Shown: one piece after another, positions 61,884-64,000 of the stretch
Position numbering within the stretch: position 1 is the stretch's first letter
How the letters are laid out: the number at the start of each line of letters is the position of its first letter
DNA from: Proteromonas lacertae
Lineage: Eukaryota; Sar; Bigyra; Opalinata; Proteromonadidae
Length of the DNA stretch: 64,000 nt
NCBI GenBank assembly: GCA_002245135.1
Contig: NGBS01000872.1
Coordinates: forward strand, 434,001 to 498,000
Direction of reading: 5' to 3'
The notes under the pieces: generated by a model
What the model was told of the DNA's origin: nothing
What the model saw: the letters and a program-made list of their open reading frames with translations, nothing else
The model's database searches: none
Program-made: the position numbers and the translations under genes

Positions 61884-63606
61884 ATGTTTCAATATATATT
61901 GAATTGCATTAATAAAACAAATAAAAACTTTGGAAATCCTTGTATGGGATATGAGAAGATTATTACTCCAGTATTAATATATATATATATATATATATAT
62001 TATTATTATAGATAATAATCGATAATCAAATAAGAGCATCAGGTGAAGATCCAGCTGATGTTTTAGATATGGATGAATATGGACATAGTAGACATTTATA
62101 CGATCCAAGAGGCATTCATGTATGTGAAACATGTTTAAGAAGAGATGGTGATATATATGCTAATTATGAAATTACCATAAAACAAAAGAAAGGAGGAGGA
62201 CAATTATTTGAAGCACATTCTGCAAGATCTCCTTTGAGAAGAAGAGCAAAATCAGTTTCATATTCAAATAATAATAACACAGTGAATAATAGTTTTTTAA
62301 CACCAAATAATGATAAAGAAAGAACCACAAAATCACTTTATACACCAACACATAACAATTGGAATGAAACAGATGATGGTTATTTATATTTGAAAGCTGA
62401 TAGTACAATAAATAAAATAAGAAGACCTCAGTCTGCAAATCCTTATATTCAAATCAATAAAAAATCAGATTTAGCAACTTCAACATCAACCACTCCAATA
62501 ACAACAATAAAAGAGAATATTTACACTCCGTCTATAATGTCTGTTAATACAACTCCACAAAAACATAATTATGATGATGAAGTTGTTCCTGGAAGAAGTT
62601 ATTATGCATATAATAACTTTTATAATAATAAAAGTAATACATCATTATTTTCACCAAAACCACCATCTGCAACTACATCACCTTCTTCATTTACAAATCA
62701 TTTATCTTCCAATCATAATAGTTCAAATAATCTACATAAATCAAATAGTAGATTCTCTCTTAATAATACTAGTTATACGAATAGACCTTCATCTTCTGGA
62801 AGAAGAACATATGTAAATAGTAGTAACAATGATTCACCAACAAAAAAGTCAGTAACATTTGAAGATAATAACAAAACAAGAGGTGAAATGTTAAATACAA
62901 CATCATCATTACCATCTCAACCAATAATATCAAGTCATTCTAATTTTGCTCCCCCAGCTGATAGTTTTGTAGCTTCACATTCAGTAAGATCAAAAGGAGA
63001 AACAGATTATTATAAACATGATGATGAAGATTCAGAAATAAAGAGGTTAAATCCAAATCCAATATATGATATAGATAATCTACTAGAAGGTTATTTATTA
63101 CGAGATGGTGTAATGAGTTGGTACTCTGTAATGGTGACTAAGAAATATCCAGATTGTTCGTATGATGTGATTTGTTTATTTGATAATAAATACTACTACA
63201 ATGTAACAGAGAATCATTTAAGAGAAGTGTTATATCATGAAGGAGAATATGTTGAATATAGAGTATGTAATTGGGGTTATTTAAGAGGTTATATAATGAA
63301 GAGAAATGTAGATAATACTTATAATATAGCTGTTGATAAGAATGAATTTAAATCAGTTAATACAAGGAATTTGAAAAGAATCAACAATAGAAAACAAAAA
63401 CATATTGGTTATCATTACCATGCCAATGATATAGTATATATTAGAGGGGAGAATCCAATAAAAGCTGTTATTATGTGTTCTTACACCGATAGAACGTATA
63501 TATTTCTATATATTTATATTTCATTAGATATGATATCCGTCTATTTTCTGATAAGATGATATATTATTGTGTGCCTGAGAATATTTTAACAAAAATAGTA
63601 AATTAA
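61884..63606 (+). CDS. Tudor/SH3-like repeat protein with Asn/Ser-rich middle
   Basis: The ATG at 61884 begins MFQYILNCINKTNKNFGNPC; an intron at 61971-62011 leads to a second exon and a last short exon ending NILTKIVN at 63606. About 550 residues. After a small cysteine pair (HVCETC), the middle (62200-63000) is Asn/Ser/Thr-rich and probably disordered. The C-terminal part has three small beta-barrel-like repeats of the Tudor or SH3 type: SYDVICLFDNKYYYNVTENH, GEYVEYRVCNWGYLRGYIMK with NTYNIAVDKNEFKSV, and ANDIVYIRGENPIKAVIMCS with YDIRLFSDKMIYYCVPEN. The pattern xxYDVxFDNxxYxxVxExxLR is what Agenet/Tudor repeats show. The target is unknown. A TA-repeat intron and 13 bp gap to the gene upstream make this a very tight junction. 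Confidence 0.65.
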
Positions 63607-63705
63607 TTATAGCTTTTTTAATTGTTTGTGTTGTATAATAAACAGAAACAATTTTATTCGGATTTAGGTTTTCTGGATTATTGTTTCAAAAAGAAAATTC
63701 ACTAT

Positions 63706-64000
63706 ATGGAGAGGTTAAGTCGACTCGAGAATTTCATGTATAACAATTAAAATTAATGTATTCGATTAGGGATCCGGCGAATACCATTTATAGCCATCCT
63801 GTGTCAATTTTAGATTCATACAATGGTTCCTCAGATTCACATTTCAATAAAATTAAACCATTATCATTATCTGATGGTCCTGTTGAACAGATTCAGAGAG
63901 TGAAGTATATTTAAGAATCTATAGGAAATAGAGGTTTTCGTGGTTTTATTCATGCATCTATGCAGAAAATTCAATACATGTTATTTGGTCCCTCCACTCT
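63706..64000 (+). CDS. Start of an unrecognised gene (cut by window end)
   Basis: The ATG at 63706 gives MERLSRLENFM across an intron at about 63739-63768, then DPANTIYSHPVSILDSYNGS. A second intron at about 63904-63930 leads to GFRGFIHASMQKIQYMLFGP, running off the window. Both joins use the usual GTATA donor and TAG acceptor and keep frame. Too little remains to name a family. Confidence 0.55.

Noticed and set aside
1-64000. Alternative genetic code (ciliate-like reassignment of stops)
   Set aside because: TAA, TAG and TGA all end well-supported genes, and internal stops vanish when short introns are removed.
1-64000. tRNA or rRNA genes
   Set aside because: I looked for GGTTCGAATCC-type B boxes and GC-richer structured blocks and saw none; a covariance-model scan would be decisive.

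Overview
This is nuclear DNA from a unicellular eukaryote. It is very AT-rich and carries roughly twenty genes. Most are cut by short introns (usually about 25 to 45 bp, 5' GTATAT-like, 3' TAG). TAA, TAG and TGA all act as stops, so the code looks standard. Ribosomal protein uL14 (RPL23) checks the intron model: removing two introns gives exactly 140 residues, the human length. A WDR17 orthologue suggests a lineage that builds or once built cilia. A TauE/SafE protein with a mitochondrial-type presequence suggests a mitochondrion or related organelle handling anions. I cannot name the species.

Positions 1-22764 are dominated by an amplified family of pseudokinase plus leucine-rich-repeat (LRR) genes. 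Two arms of about 8.2 kb (1168-9384 and 11878-20128) are inverted copies of each other around a 2.5 kb spacer. Each arm holds one complete family copy (B on +, C on -) and the start of a head-to-head neighbour (A). The rest of each arm holds decayed gene fragments and small MITE-like elements. The spacer holds remnants of an Hsp70 gene and an ABCA-type transporter. A fourth copy (D) is cut off exactly at the outer edge of the right arm.

From 22945 to the end the sequence is compact, ordinary gene space with many gaps under 120 bp. In order: RPL23; an unknown conserved-looking protein; two BTB proteins meeting tail to tail (BTB-Ig-like-SPRY and BTB-armadillo); a large surface protein with PA14-like and Ig-like repeats; a second BTB-Ig-like-SPRY gene; a TAF8-like TFIID subunit; a NELF-B homologue carrying a bromodomain; the TauE/SafE protein; a MORN protein; a mitochondrial S-adenosylmethionine carrier; a membrane-anchored acyl-CoA-binding/ankyrin protein; a PP2A B56-like HEAT protein; a methyltransferase-like protein; WDR17; a multi-pass membrane protein; an unknown protein; a large Hsp110-like protein with a coiled-coil tail; a Tudor-like repeat protein; and the start of one more gene.

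Three themes link the genes. TAF8 and NELF-B, both RNA polymerase II initiation/pausing factors, lie beside each other. The SAM carrier and TauE/SafE proteins are near neighbours that probably act at the mitochondrial membrane. The Ig-like He_PIG fold appears both in a surface protein and inside cytosolic BTB proteins next to it. The strongest candidates for something new are the NELF-B/bromodomain protein, the amplified pseudokinase-LRR family with symmetric phase-1 exons, two probable 16-nt introns, and a shared AGYTTGA motif just upstream of several start codons.
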